Notes under the pieces: generated by a model | Database searches by the model: none | What the model was told of the DNA's origin: nothing | What the model saw: the letters and a program-made list of their open reading frames with translations, nothing else | Position numbers and translations under genes: made by a program | Source: Sitta carolinensis | Lineage: Eukaryota; Chordata; Aves; Passeriformes; Sittidae | Length of the DNA: 64,000 nt | Assembly: GCA_032173965.1 (NCBI GenBank) | Contig: CM063294.1 | Location: 4,696,452-4,760,451 of the forward strand | Reading direction: 5' to 3' | Part shown: positions 22,461-35,140 of the stretch, in pieces | Position numbering within the stretch: position 1 is the first letter of the stretch | How the letters are laid out: each line of letters opens with the position of its first letter

Positions 22461-24911
22461 AGACTTAGTCCATAACCTGCCCTTCAAAATTCTTCTTATT
22501 TTTAGATCTGTTATTTAACTGTACATATATTTTAACCTTGTTGATGGAAAGAAATATGACAGCCACAGAATCATCTAGACAAAACACCAACATCTAATTT
22601 GCATGCTTACTAGTATTATACATTGAAACATGAGGGTTTCTTCTCCCCAGTAACCTCCCTGGCAGTGTCAGAGCTTATTAGTGATTGCTCTGGGTATTTT
22701 TAGGCCATTCTTTTTCATGCCATTGTTCTGCTGTGTGGGGAAGCTTCTAAGAGGCACATCTCCACCCCCTTGCCAAACTCTGCTGAGTGCTGGCTGTGCA
22801 CAAAGGCTGCTCTGCTACACCAGCAAATACCAACCCAGCTCCTTGCACCACCACCTCTGCAATTTGGGCACACACGTGGCACTGCACAAGCGCCAAGATG
22901 GTAATCTCAGGCTGTGGGTGAAGTTTCTCTGCCAAAGCTTTATCATTCTATGCCTGTAGTAGATAGAGCTCGCTGTGGATGTTTACTGTGGAGCTGAAGA
23001 ATTCATCTACATATCGATTTGCAATGCACATTTCAGTCAGTTGTAGAAAAAATAGCACAGGATTGGTAGAGCTCTCCATTGACACACTGAGCATGAACAT
23101 TTATCCAGCAATCATAAATATGTATTATTCCCTCCCAGTATGCAAGTGGAGACCAGAATAGCAAAGAGTAGTGAAACAGACCCTCAGAAACCCATGGTTT
23201 CCAAGTATTTTTCAGGAATATGAAATCACTAAGCACAAACACACAAAGGACATACTCTGGAGCCTCTGTAACAATGCCTTTTTTTGTACAGGTGAAAACT
23301 CACACTGTCAAGTGGAAAAATATTCCAAGCAGCTTATTAATCACAAATACAGAACAAATGTATCAGTGCAACTGAAAATCACCAATGCTAATGCAGAAGG
23401 CATCTCTGATTAGAAAATGCTCAAAAATGATTACACAGATGAGTAAGTCTGATTTTTGGGATCATCATCTTTCTGCATCTGACATGCAAATGTAACTATT
23501 CTGATAAATCAGAGTGGGAAGTAGCATCAAAATACAAAAAATTGTATTTTATCTTAAATTGATTTGACCATTTTTTTAGTAAGGAAGCTGTGATGGACTG
23601 CACAGTTATCTGCTGTCTACAGGCAGGAAACAAAGTGGAGATACAAAATATGAAAACCATATTTGGCACGGAGGATCAAAAATTCTTCTTTTTGAACTGA
23701 AAGCTCCTAGGACCAATATTTTTGTAATCTTGGGAAAAGGAAAATTATACGCCTAGTTTAAAGGAGAAAATAGAACAGAGAGCTAACAGAGGAGTTAAAT
23801 CTTGAAAGAACTAGAAAAAAACCGACACAGAAGCCATTTGCCACCAGTTCAGAGGACACTATATGTAAAGAATAGTGAATACTACCCTTTTCTAGGCCTG
23901 TTTCTCTGCTGAGCCATAATCATGTCCCATTTTGCAGAAGAGCAGCGGGCTGACTCACAGGACACATCCGGCTGGGCAATGCTGCTGGGACTTGGCACCT
24001 AGGGGCTGGAACACAGCATTCTCATCACCGCATTCCAGAGTGCTCTGCTGACAGCTGCCCTCCCAGAAAACCACTTGCAGATTGGCAAGGAGAGGCCAAC
24101 CTGGCCCGTGGAGCACATGCAGCCCTTCTCATGCCAGCAGAGGAGCCAGGAGGAAGCTGCCCTGGCTGGGGTGAAGGAGTGCAGGAGAGGGAGAGCAGCA
24201 ACACCACTGACACCTTATGCTGGTAGCCCTGAGCCTGCAGCATGGCCCTGCTGTTTCTGAGGGATGGGTGCTGCTCAGCTAAACGTCTTCCCCTCTCAGT
24301 TTTAGGGAATGTTCTCCCGAAATGTCTTCCCAGATTTGAGATAAGGTAATTCCCTGCAAAATTAAAACTATGTTACAAGGTTAAGCACTCCTTAGGGTGG
24401 TTATATATTTGAGCATAAGCAGGTGCTCACCTCTGCTCAAGGTAAGGACACACAGATAAGTGCATGGAGAACAAAAGCTGGGCTGCTGGGGCCTGTTTCC
24501 ATGAAGCCCTGATGCTCCTGCATTGGCACTTTCTATTCTGACCTCTCAGGAATCAATTAAAAACAGTTTCATTCAGGTGGCACTTCAATAGCTCTGCTGG
24601 CAGCAACACGTTGATTTGTTTGACATTTACTGATCATCTGGTAAGCTCAATACTGCAAATTCTAAACTGCAGAAAGACAAAAGTAAGGAAGGAAGAAACC
24701 AAATAGCAGCACTATGAGGCTGGAGGAACAAAGAAGCCATTCCAGCATGCTATTAAATAACTTGAGGCATAAACAGGAGCAAGTGAAGGATCAAGCAGTA
24801 GGGTTAAGTCATGTTCACTGAAGTTCTTTTTCTTTTACCAAATGTCTTAAATGGCAATGTTTCCCAGTAAAAAAAAAAAGAACCCCCATGAAATCCTTGG
24901 TGCAAACAATG
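22461..24911. other. noncoding stretch with hairpin and GC-rich islet
   Basis: No gene is recognised. A perfect inverted repeat with 9-bp arms and a 4-base loop lies at 23529-23550. A GC-rich islet spans about 24040-24260, with overlapping frames on both strands that I read as composition shadows. An A run of 11 sits near 24870. Confidence 0.55.
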
Positions 24912-24918
24912 TTTTTTT

Positions 24919-24949
<31 letters not shown>

Positions 24950-24952
24950 TTT
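24912..24952. repeat. composite T run (9 + 16 + 14 with single G interruptions)
   Basis: Three T runs are separated by single Gs. It is simple low-complexity sequence, likely unstable in length between individuals and error-prone in assembly. Confidence 0.9.
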
Positions 24953-27900
24953 AATTAGGCCCCTCTTCCTGCATCACTTAAGAGTAACTTACCAGGCTTT
25001 TAACACAATGCCATTAATAAAACATTGTCTGAAAATGAGGATTGAAATAATTAGAGCACCATGAAATCGCATCTTCAAATCCCATTAACGCTGACTCAGA
25101 CCATCATTCAGAAAAGTTACAGAAAGCTTCATGAAAATGACACTACTTTTAAACATTAAAGGATTCAAAACACTTTTCCATTTATTCCTTCTCTTCACTG
25201 GTGCTCAGTGCACATTACTAGCAAATAGCTACAGGTGCATTTCTGTGCTGACGTATCAGTATAGGAGTATTAGATGTTTTTCTCAAAAGTAAGAAACCAA
25301 AAAAAAAATCTAGAACCAACTACTGAAAAAGTCCAGCCCCATACACCACCATTTATTTCTTAACATTACTCAAAGCATATTTGTAAAAAATATTAAGATT
25401 CCAATGAAAAATTTCTCCACCCAGATAAAAAAAGTTGCGAGAACCTGGAGGTGTCACTGAAATTCACAGGAAGCACCCCAAAACCATCAAACTCTCTTCC
25501 TTCTTTTATGACACCAAAGAATAAAGACTTTTCTCTATCCAGAAGTTTAAATGGTCAAAATTACTTTCATTTCTGAGCCCAACAGACAGAGTGGAAATCA
25601 AAGTATGGTTCAAAGGAACAGTCAGGTCCTCAGGCTAGCCCCAAGCATGCTGAAGAACTACAGCTGGTGATTTTTTTTCCTTGATAAGTGCACTACTTAC
25701 AGTTGTGCTTAGGTTTCATTTGAGAAAGACTATAAACCAAACCAAAATTATGCAGCTTACAATTAAAAAAATACTAAAATGTGTTTCCATGAAATGACAG
25801 TTTCATATATAAGAGGCAATTACTAAATCTTTTCCCCAGCTTCTCTCGTGTCACTGCATGTCCTTCTCTGCTCAGAGGCAGTGACAGTTTGGGCAGAATC
25901 ATTTGCTTTATGTTTTACATCCTCACATGACAGAAAAATTAAAAGTATTCATAGTTGTTACTGTTTTCCATTTACGAGAACTTAAGACTAATCCCAAAAA
26001 TAATAATCCAATTCTACTCCACAGTAAGGCTACAAATAATTCCTGTATTACACAGAGTGCCTGGTCCTTCTTCACCACCCTGCACTTCTCTTTGCTCAGG
26101 TGTTCAGAGATCTGTGACTGCAATACTGAATAAAAATTGAGAAGATCTTTATATTTGAGTCACCTCTGCTGTAGAGGGCACAGTCCCTCTGCAGCCCTTG
26201 CTGCTCAGAGTGATAGCAAGAACACCAAGGTACAAACGTGGGAAGAAGGGGGACAGGGATGAAGCAGAGACAGCCTGGAGGAGGCACTCAGATTGGGAAT
26301 GCTGACCTTGCACTGCCCAGCCCCGAGGGATGCTCAGGGCAGGGAGAGGATGAGCCTCCCAAGGGCAGCTGATGGGCAGCCCAGTGACCCAGCCCAGTCC
26401 CTGCTGGTCTCCACCTGCACTGGTGCAGCAGAGATGGGAGCAGGAATGTGGGGGTACCAAGAGCCCTCACTGAGCAGCAGCAGTGCTGGACAATGCACTG
26501 GTGACTTTACAAGGAAAGGCAAACATTTCTATTAATATGGACCAGTGATGCTGTCTCAAGTGAAGCACATGGATAATTCAGCTTTTATCTCCTCCTTTGA
26601 CAATGATGTGCAGTCCAGTAGGTTACACAGGTTTTTAAGCATCTGCTTAAAGATGCTCTAAAAACTTCTGCCACAAAGAATTTTTCCTTCATCTACTAAT
26701 GAACTATTTCACAAGATTAAAAAATTTCCATCTCTCCTACTTGTATTTTCCCTATGTAGTTAACTATAGCTAAGTACAGCAAAAACAGTCCTGCTGCAGA
26801 ACATGAAAAGTCAAATAATGATTAACCCTGGAGTAAATTTGGTTCAGTATTTGCATCTATTTGATGTCAGTGATGCTGTAATGCACAGTAATCAAAATTT
26901 TGGCCTAATCCTGAAAAAAACTAAACAAACAAACAAAAAGGGAGTTTTTTTTCCTTCCTCTTTCTGTCTTTTCTGGATTCATAACAAAAAGATGCACTCG
27001 ATTACTGTAGTTCATTCACATAGAAAAACACTGTCTTAATGAGAGCAAAATTAGTAGAGAACATCTCACTAACTTGAAAAAGATTTTTTCAACTTTCGAG
27101 TCTATATAATTTTTTCTCACACAGGTTTAACTTAAAATCACATCTACCTGAACCAAAGGAATATTTAAAGCATCATATCTAATGTTTCCTTCAATAAACT
27201 AGTTATTATTTTTTCACTGCATTCTGACCATGTTATAAAAAACCTGCCTGTCAGTGGCAACCATGACCAAATGAAATAGCCATAATAAATATTAAAATTT
27301 TGAAAAAAAAATGCAATAAGGAAAGGAAACTATTTGATATGAATCTGAATTTTCATTCACTGTTGCTTCTCTATTTAATACTGCTGCTAAATTCGGACAA
27401 TATTGATTCCATCGTTTAGCGTTTATGCATAGAAGAGGATAAAAATCATAACTGTTTGCATTTTTGGTGTATTTATGAAGGTCTCTATGGGAAACAGTGT
27501 ATAAAAAAATTTTAAGTACCCCCTATACTCTGTGTATTCATTAATATATTGGTTTCATGTGATACTGTCCTGCAGGAAATTTGGTTTTGAGTTGATAGTG
27601 ATACTTAAATCCCATTTCCCTCAGCACGCTCTTCAGGCTATGTGCTGTAACAGTTGTGTCAAATTAAACCACCACAGCTGGACTCACCAAGGGGAGCATC
27701 ATCGATGGCCCTGCTGGGACAGAACGTGTTCAGGGGCCAACAGCCCCTGCTCACCTCAATAGTGCAGCAAAGAGGGCCAGAACTCAGCAGAACTGAGGGC
27801 AGGGGAGAGCAGAGAAAGGAACTGAAACAGCAAAACCAGAGAATCAGCCCCTGCACCCCTTCCTCCTGTCTGAGAGGAGCCCAAGGACACACTGCCATAC

Positions 27901-28480
27901 AGCTCCCCTGCTAAAGCCAGTGGCTCAGCAGCAGACAATATTTATTAGACACATGTGAATTGTGAGATAGGATTTTTAATCATTTTTATATGCAGTGCAC
28001 TAGCAAGTGCCCATTTGTACCCGGGCTAGTGAGCTGTGCAGCTTGACTGATGCTTTGCATAAAACGTGGAATTTATTCCAACTCCAGAAAGTTATCACAC
28101 AGTGTGACTGACACAACTCATGGTCTTCTCTTAAAGAGGAAAAAATCCTGTTAATACACCTCCACAAAATAAACAATATATGCTTCTACCCCTAGCCCTC
28201 CTTCCTCCCTGCAGACAGACTCAGCATGTGGTTCCTGAGGAATTAGTTGTAGAAGAACTCCCCTGCTGACAGCAAAATGCCAAATGCACGTCCTGCACAT
28301 GTAATGTGTCTGACATTTCCACATCTCACCAGGTTCATGTTTCTGACAAGTGCTTAAAAATATATGTCTTTTAAAAAGTGTTTTTATTGCTACCTTGCTA
28401 TCTCCACTTCATAATGTTTTAAAATGTTATTTTATTCGTGGAAACACCTCCACATTTGTCTTTTGATTTGAGTAGATGTA
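24953..28480. other. noncoding stretch with two GC-rich islets
   Basis: No gene is recognised. GC-rich islets at about 26160-26470 and 27680-27910 carry several overlapping open frames in multiple phases on both strands, none resembling a known protein. Elsewhere the DNA is AT-rich, with short A runs and an AAAC-type microsatellite patch (26918-26938). Confidence 0.55.
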
Positions 28481-28551
28481 ATTGGTTTTTCAGGGTCAAA
28501 TAACTTTTTAGAATCAATGGGTACATTTCAGTTGATGGATGGTATAAAAAG
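28481..28551 (+). promoter_or_regulatory. CCAAT/TATA pair, possible core promoter
   Basis: An inverted CCAAT box (28481-28485) is followed 57 bases later by TATAAAAAG (28543-28551), close to the classical TATA consensus and at a typical spacing. No CpG island, initiator or downstream gene was recognised, and such pairs arise by chance in AT-rich DNA. It is a weak candidate only. Confidence 0.15.
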
Positions 28552-31500
28552 TGCAGATCTGATCTTCTTCAAACAAACAGAACTGTGAAAAACTGAGAAG
28601 ACTCAGCATGATTGACACATTTAACATGGGCAGCACTGAAAATATTTTAACACTCTACCTTCTTTAATGTTGCATATCTTTGCAGTAGGAGACCTTGGGA
28701 AAATAAGCAAAACATTCAAATGTCAGAAGCATTTTTTCCTCACTTCTATTTTTATCCCATGCCAGTATGAATTCCCAGTTGGGAACTTTTCAAAACCAAA
28801 GGGGGATCCAGCACAGGCACAGAACTGGTGGGTGCATCCACTGCTGGAGATGAGTCGCCACAACAATTTTTCTTAAGAGCAGCAGCCAGCATTTACAAAA
28901 GTGCAGCACCAACACCTGCTGAACAGATTTTGTGCACACCTTCCAGAAGTCTTTGGGCATTACATACAATGGGCATTGTATTAGTTTTTCCCAGAACTTC
29001 TAAAGTGCTTCTGGAGAGTAGGTCAGTGCTCAGCTTCAAAATGTGAATCATGCCAAGGGATTTTACCAAAGTCACCCGGAGAAACCCTTGATCTGTACCT
29101 GAATTCGTGCAAAACAATTTTAATATGTATACATACATCTACACACATTTACATATACGATTTATATATGCTTTTGAATTCAAGTTCGAAATAATTTCTC
29201 CTCGTTAAATATATATTTTTCTTCCAATAGTTATGATATTGTCAATGACATTAACAGTCACTGATGCTAATGAAATTTGATGATTGCACAGTGGGTTTCA
29301 TTAATTACTATAATTTTTAGACATTCAATTGAATAAATAAAGAATCCTTGGAAACCTGCTGCAAACAATAAAATTGACAAAGCCCAGAAAACCAGAAGAA
29401 TTTTCTACTCTGCTATAGAATACCTGCACGATTCAGTAAAGACATTTTTTTCCTTTCTGAACTGTCAGTCTTGTACTTTTTAACTTTGCCTGTCCCTGAT
29501 CATGATAAAAATAGATTTCAAGGAAAATTAGAGGGTTTTGAACTTCCTTGGTATTCAGTCAGAGAGGTCACCCCAGTTTCAAAGGAAGACAGACCTTGTT
29601 GGATGCAACACAGAACAGTGAGTTCTCTGTAAATTCCTGCTATCTGACCCAGCCACAACTACTCATTTTTCCTTCTAGCTCACAATAGACACTGACAGAG
29701 TTATAAGGAGGATGGCAAACACTGTCATCAAAATATTTCTCGCTTGAACTGAAATCACAATATTTCAAAATATTTCTCATGAATCAATAAAAGAAATAAA
29801 GTTTATAATTCCACTTAACAGAAGATAACTCAGCTCAATGTCCTTGAAAGAAAAGCAAACATGCGAGAAGATAGAGTGACTTCAGACTGGCCTCAGGTTC
29901 AAGACCAAGATAGCATCACATTGAAGACTTGTTCTTCAAGAGCTGAATTCCTTTTTTCCCATCCCAGGATCCAGTGTTTGGTACCCTGTTCTGAAGTGCC
30001 CACCTTCCAGACTTCCACTCTGACTCACCAGCTAGACTCAGCTTGTGATTGTTCTTGGCAACAGATACCAGGACTTAGCCTCCATTGTGGATATTTTTTA
30101 TTCCTGCTTTCTTTACTCAGAAATATCTTCTGGATTAACCTGTTTTAGGAGTTTATCAAAAGTTTTAATTTTTAACAAAATTTTTGTAACTGACTAGTTC
30201 CAGGCTGTTACTTCTAGGCCTGTGAATACCCTAACACTGAGAAGAAGTTAATAAAGTTTATTTATCTGATCTGTCTTGTCAATCTGTTTATGTGCTGCAG
30301 ACAGTGTAACCATGCATTCAACTAATTCTGAAGCTACCAAAATGATCAAATGTTCACCTCTTAACACACAGGACATTCAAACACGATCATATGTGAACTG
30401 TGTCCTATAATTGCAGGAGACAAAACGTGGAGTTACTTTAGAGAGCTTTTCTGAGAAATTTTGACTTCATTAATCTCCTGCTGTGCTTACTACATCCCCC
30501 AAACATCCTACTGTCTTCTGTAAATAAATGAATGAATACATTCACTTTTAGCCTTCCTAATGGTCACAGTCTCAGGACAGGTAGCAGATCCCATACTAGC
30601 ACTACACTGGTGCACAGGTGTCATTTTTGCCTTATTTTGGGCAGTCCAGCCCTGCTGCATGCAGCATGATATTGCAGCACTTGCATTATAATACTACAAC
30701 ATGTATCCCAGCTACAGGAAAGAGATTTTGCACATCACAGGACTCCAAGGAACTAAAAGAATTAATTTATCTTCTTCTGTTCTGCTCTTTTTAGTATAAA
30801 GGCATATATTTTTTATAAGGCTTAAGTATAACTGATTTGTTCTTAATTTTTAAGTTGTATCTTTGATTCCTTTAAATTATTATCTTAATTTGAGCAGTAT
30901 CTTCCCTTGGCATTACATTACTGTAAATATTATACTTTATTGCTAACTGCGTATTAAACTGCTTCATTTTGTTACAAAGTTCTCAAAGCCTAAAAAATTT
31001 CTTAAACTCTTATCTAGCTAACAGATTGAATCGTGATTGTGGAACAGATTGAAATCTCCATAATGGGAGATCATATTAAAATTCCTCTGTAAGTCTGCTA
31101 CTTCTTAAATGAACTATTTAAGATGCAGGGAAATACAACTGTGGGGGAGCAGGAGAGAAAGAAGTGAACTGGAGAGTTCAGCAAAAGAAAGGAACACAGC
31201 ACATAAGATACCCAGACTTGTTGACAGGGGAGCTGAAAAACACAGTGAAGAAAGAGCTGAGACTAATTTATTTGTTTTAACCAGAGGATGGTAAAGTGCA
31301 CCTGTCTGCTTGACTCAGGGATCAGTGTGAAAAACATGAGCCTACCTGGCTGAGAAATTCTGTCTAACATCAGACACAGCAAACCTGTCTTGCTGGGCCC
31401 CTACAAGTATTTAACATGACTCACAAACCCATTGAAGGGAAGGAGACAAAGCCAACAGAGGAACTGTTTTTATATTTTCTTTTATTACTTCTTTTCCCCG

Positions 31501-34212
31501 TTTTATTTACTAACATCAGGATAACCAAGTCACACAGAGTTAGCACCAGTGTAAATTCAGATGGTAACATGCAAATGCTTTTTTTTTTTTTTTTGTGCTC
31601 CCTGTTAAAGGTGCCACTTAAAGCCTGCTCTAGGCACTCACATTCCCTACATAGGGTGTGAACCCTGCAGTGAGGTGCCTTCAGTCAGGCACAGAAACAG
31701 GATTTCAGAACAGCCGATACACTTGCACACACACTACATCCCCAAGTTACTGCAACTGAAAAACAGAAAACCACCCCCAGTTCACCAAAGTAAAGCTAAG
31801 AATCACAACCAAAGATTGCATAAAGGCTTTGACAACCAACGTGTTTGAAAAAGGAAAAGAAAAGCAAATTCATGAGAAGAAGCAGGAGAAACATTACATT
31901 CCATGCTCAGGATTTCTTCTGGATATTGTGTGAGACAGCCCTGACTGTGGAACCAGGAGTGCCCAAACTGCACAGAATGACAGTGCCAAACAAACTGGAA
32001 AAAGCTTTCTAACACTGAAAACCAACCAACCAAAACTTTATTGTGCCTGTAACACTCAATCCTTTCTCTTTTTTTTCCCCACACAGAGTGAGACTATTGT
32101 ACTCTGTCTTTGTCCAAACTCCACCAGTGTGATAATATGATCTTGCTCTAATTTAACCTCATTATTCTTTTGTCTTTCCCAAAGTGAAACGCCACTTCTT
32201 TTCTTCCCTTTGAGGCTTATCTCAAACAAATGTCTTTGTTCTTAATGAGACAAATCCATATGTTTGCTCCTGCATATTGTGTTCAGTTAATGGGGAGATT
32301 TTTCTAACACCATAAAAACTCTTCTATTATTTGTCCCAGGCAGCTTTGTGTTCAGTAACTGCTGTAACTGTTATCTTTGACAAAATGTCCCACATCCAAT
32401 AAATTGTGCTTCTGAATAGTCATCCCCTCCCTTGAACTCACGTTTATTTATGTCCCTTCAGCATATGTGTATCTCTTTTCCTCAATTTCTTACCTTATCA
32501 TTGTCTATGTATTTAAAAAAAACTAAATGTACAGTGAAGGCATTGATCAGGCAGCCTCCAGCAAAACATTACACAGCAATTGATGCATTAAAACTATAAT
32601 GTAGGTTATTTATCAACAATTAAACTTTTAAATATTTGCTTTGCTGATTACCAATAAATCAACAGATAGTCATTAGGAGAAATCTCATTGTTTACTTTTG
32701 CTGTTTTCTAGCTAGTAATCAATGAACAAGAATGTAATTACGTATGCTAACTACTCAGGATTTTTTTTTGCGATAAAAGTCAGAGATATGTAGAAAAACA
32801 ACATAAAAGCAACCATATTATTGTGAGTTCTTTATAAATGTACATGCACACAATAAAAATACAAAATTCACTGAAATTACTTGCTGATCTTCTAATGTGC
32901 AATTGCTTAATGACTTCCTTGATTTAAATGTAGACTCCTGCAGCTCCAACAAGGGGCTCTGGCAGCCAGACAATACCCCGATGTTGTCAGGTCTCTGATT
33001 CACCCTGTTTCCATGTCAGGCCACCTTGCACCAGGAGCAACAGAACTGTGTGCGCAGAAAGGCAGCCTTGCACTCCCCATGGCAGAACACGATTAATCCT
33101 GGAAAATATCTGGTGTTATCAGGCACCCCACGTGGATGCTGATGTTTGTTGCTGCTTTGCTCACAAAGGAATGCAGAGGAGCCCTAGTGGTTTACATAAT
33201 ATTCCTGATTTTCTTTTTAAATCGACCTCCTGGCTCTGTAGCCAAAATACAAGACGGAACACAGGAGCTCACAGGATTGCTTCAAACCCTTTGCAAGAAG
33301 GATTCATAACAGCTGTTTTGCTTTAGATTATGGTGAACATGGGCCTAACAATTTAAATTCAATTTTATCTTTTAAGCTTAAAAGCAGTGAGAAATATCTT
33401 ATGGGTACTGTTAATTCAGTTTTCTCTCAAGTCCTTTCTCTATCAGACAAATCTGAGTTCCCCCAAACACTCTGGCCCACTGTAGTCTAACCAGTACTGC
33501 ATTTATTTTGAGCAAGTTTCAATTTCTCATGGTAACCTGCAACTGTGATAGGGTTTACTAAAACAACTTCCTTTTTGTCAAGCGAATGAAACATGGAAAA
33601 AGAACACATGCTTCTTTACAAAAGGCTGAAAATTAACACCATTATTAAAACATCGAGGGAATTTTACCCAATTCCCTTGTTTCAGGCAGGCTTATGGAAC
33701 TTGCGTGATCAAATTTTATTTTCCCAAGAAATAAGAGCTCAGACTAGAAGCTGGAGAATTCTTACTACAGTTTGAAAACATACATCATACAACAATTAAC
33801 CCCTCTCACAGCCTCCCTGCATGGGGCTGCAGTAGCCATCCAGTAACCATAGCTACTCATTTCAATGGAAAGAAATTGCTATGAATAACAATGAAACCAT
33901 AAAATATGTTCTGAAGAGCCAGAGCAATTCCTGCAAGCTGGGAAAACCTTCCTAGCAAGGGAAAAGAACACAGGCAAAATATTTTGGCTTGATTTCCCAC
34001 AGATCTACTTATCTTTTCACATCCCAAAAGTGCACGTGGCTCTCCATGTTGGATGGGACACCAACAGGAGAATTCACCAGCTGTGTATTGTTAGTGTCTG
34101 ATAAATAAGAAGAAATCAGTAATCTTTGCCATAATCCTCTTCCATCAGGCACGTAAGGTAACATCTCTGGCACAGAAGGCAAAGAGAATGAAGGGAACAG
34201 TGTGTTGGTGTC
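28552..34212. other. long noncoding AT-rich stretch
   Basis: No gene is recognised. Points seen are a TA/CA-rich patch (29120-29170), a 14-base perfect palindrome at 30653-30666 and a T run of 16 at 31579-31594. Repeat-free AT-rich DNA with homeodomain-like cores lies at 32570-32760. The plus-strand frame at 33048-33326 shows no recognisable domain. Confidence 0.55.
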
Positions 34213-34617
34213 TCGTGAAACTCAGCACAGCACCCAACTCTCCATTGCAAATTCACACAAAAACATCACGAGGCTAAAATTCGGATCCAGTGCTGGCAGG
34301 CTGCCAGTTTGTAAAGCAATTATCACTGCTGACCTTCCCTCGCACCTTGCACGTGTACTGAAGATGTGCCACGCACACCAAGAGCAGCTGATTGTCCCCA
34401 GGACAACATGGGAGGGACGGGAACATTCACAGCTTGTTAATTACTTGCTTAGAGTGATTTCCTGTATTTTCGATCCTGTTTATGTATGGAACCGACATCA
34501 CATTCTGAGGCAGTGAACCTCTGGTTACAAATAGCGATAGGGTCTGTAACAGTGCTGCCCTAAAGCCGGAGGATCTGGGTAAAACCAGCAGTTTATCATC
34601 TGGCACCCTCATACCGT
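34213..34617. other. CpG-retaining, repeat-free segment; possible constrained element
   Basis: About 400 bases holding 12 CpGs, in a genome region where CpG is otherwise depleted, and without any homopolymer or recognisable repeat. A perfect 15-base palindrome (7-bp arms) lies at 34293-34307. Open frames exist on both strands (plus 34202-34516, minus 34427-34669) but neither resembles a known protein. Retained CpGs could reflect selection or an unmethylated regulatory site. It also ends shortly before a CR1 fragment, so an old repeat cannot be excluded. Confidence 0.3.
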
Positions 34618-34996
34618 TTAATGTTTGGCTAATACAGAAGTTGCAGTACTGCTGTCTCATGTGCAGCACAGCACTTAGTGATCAGATGAGATTTTTTTGA
34701 TAATATTTTAAAGATCAATGCTGGAAAATACTCAAAATTTGAGATTTATTTCAGAATGGTGGGTCTGTGCTTTGTTACTCACATTGCTGGTATAACCTGC
34801 AGCAGTAACACTGGACCAAGCAATGATCTGGGTTCTGGATAGATGAGAAGTTCCAAAAATGCTATCAAAAATCTCAGTAACAGAACTGCCTATGCTTAGG
34901 TCAAGATTATTAGGATTTCAGGAAACAAATTACAGGTCTCACACTAATTAATTATCTCCTTTCCATGGCACATGGAGAGATTATTAATACAGATTT

Positions 34997-35140
34997 GTAG
35001 AACAATGAAGTTTGAAAGGGACCTCTCGAGGTCATCCAGTACAATGCTCTGACCTCAAAAGCCAATCTTGAAGTTACGTAAGGTTAACTCCTCACTCATT
35101 TCATTCTTGAATATTCAGATTTTGCAACTTGAGATGGCTA
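34997..35140 (-). mobile_element. CR1 LINE 3' fragment
   Basis: It matches the CR1 3' region in reverse orientation: a TAGAACAATGAA start, then a GAAAGGGACCTCTCGAGGTC block, a CATCCAGTACAATGCTCTG block and, further in, a diverged TTCTTGAATATTCAGATTTTGC block. The element lies on the minus strand with its 3' end at the left. It is a diverged, 5'-truncated copy of a family that covers several percent of bird genomes. The right boundary is uncertain. Confidence 0.8.
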
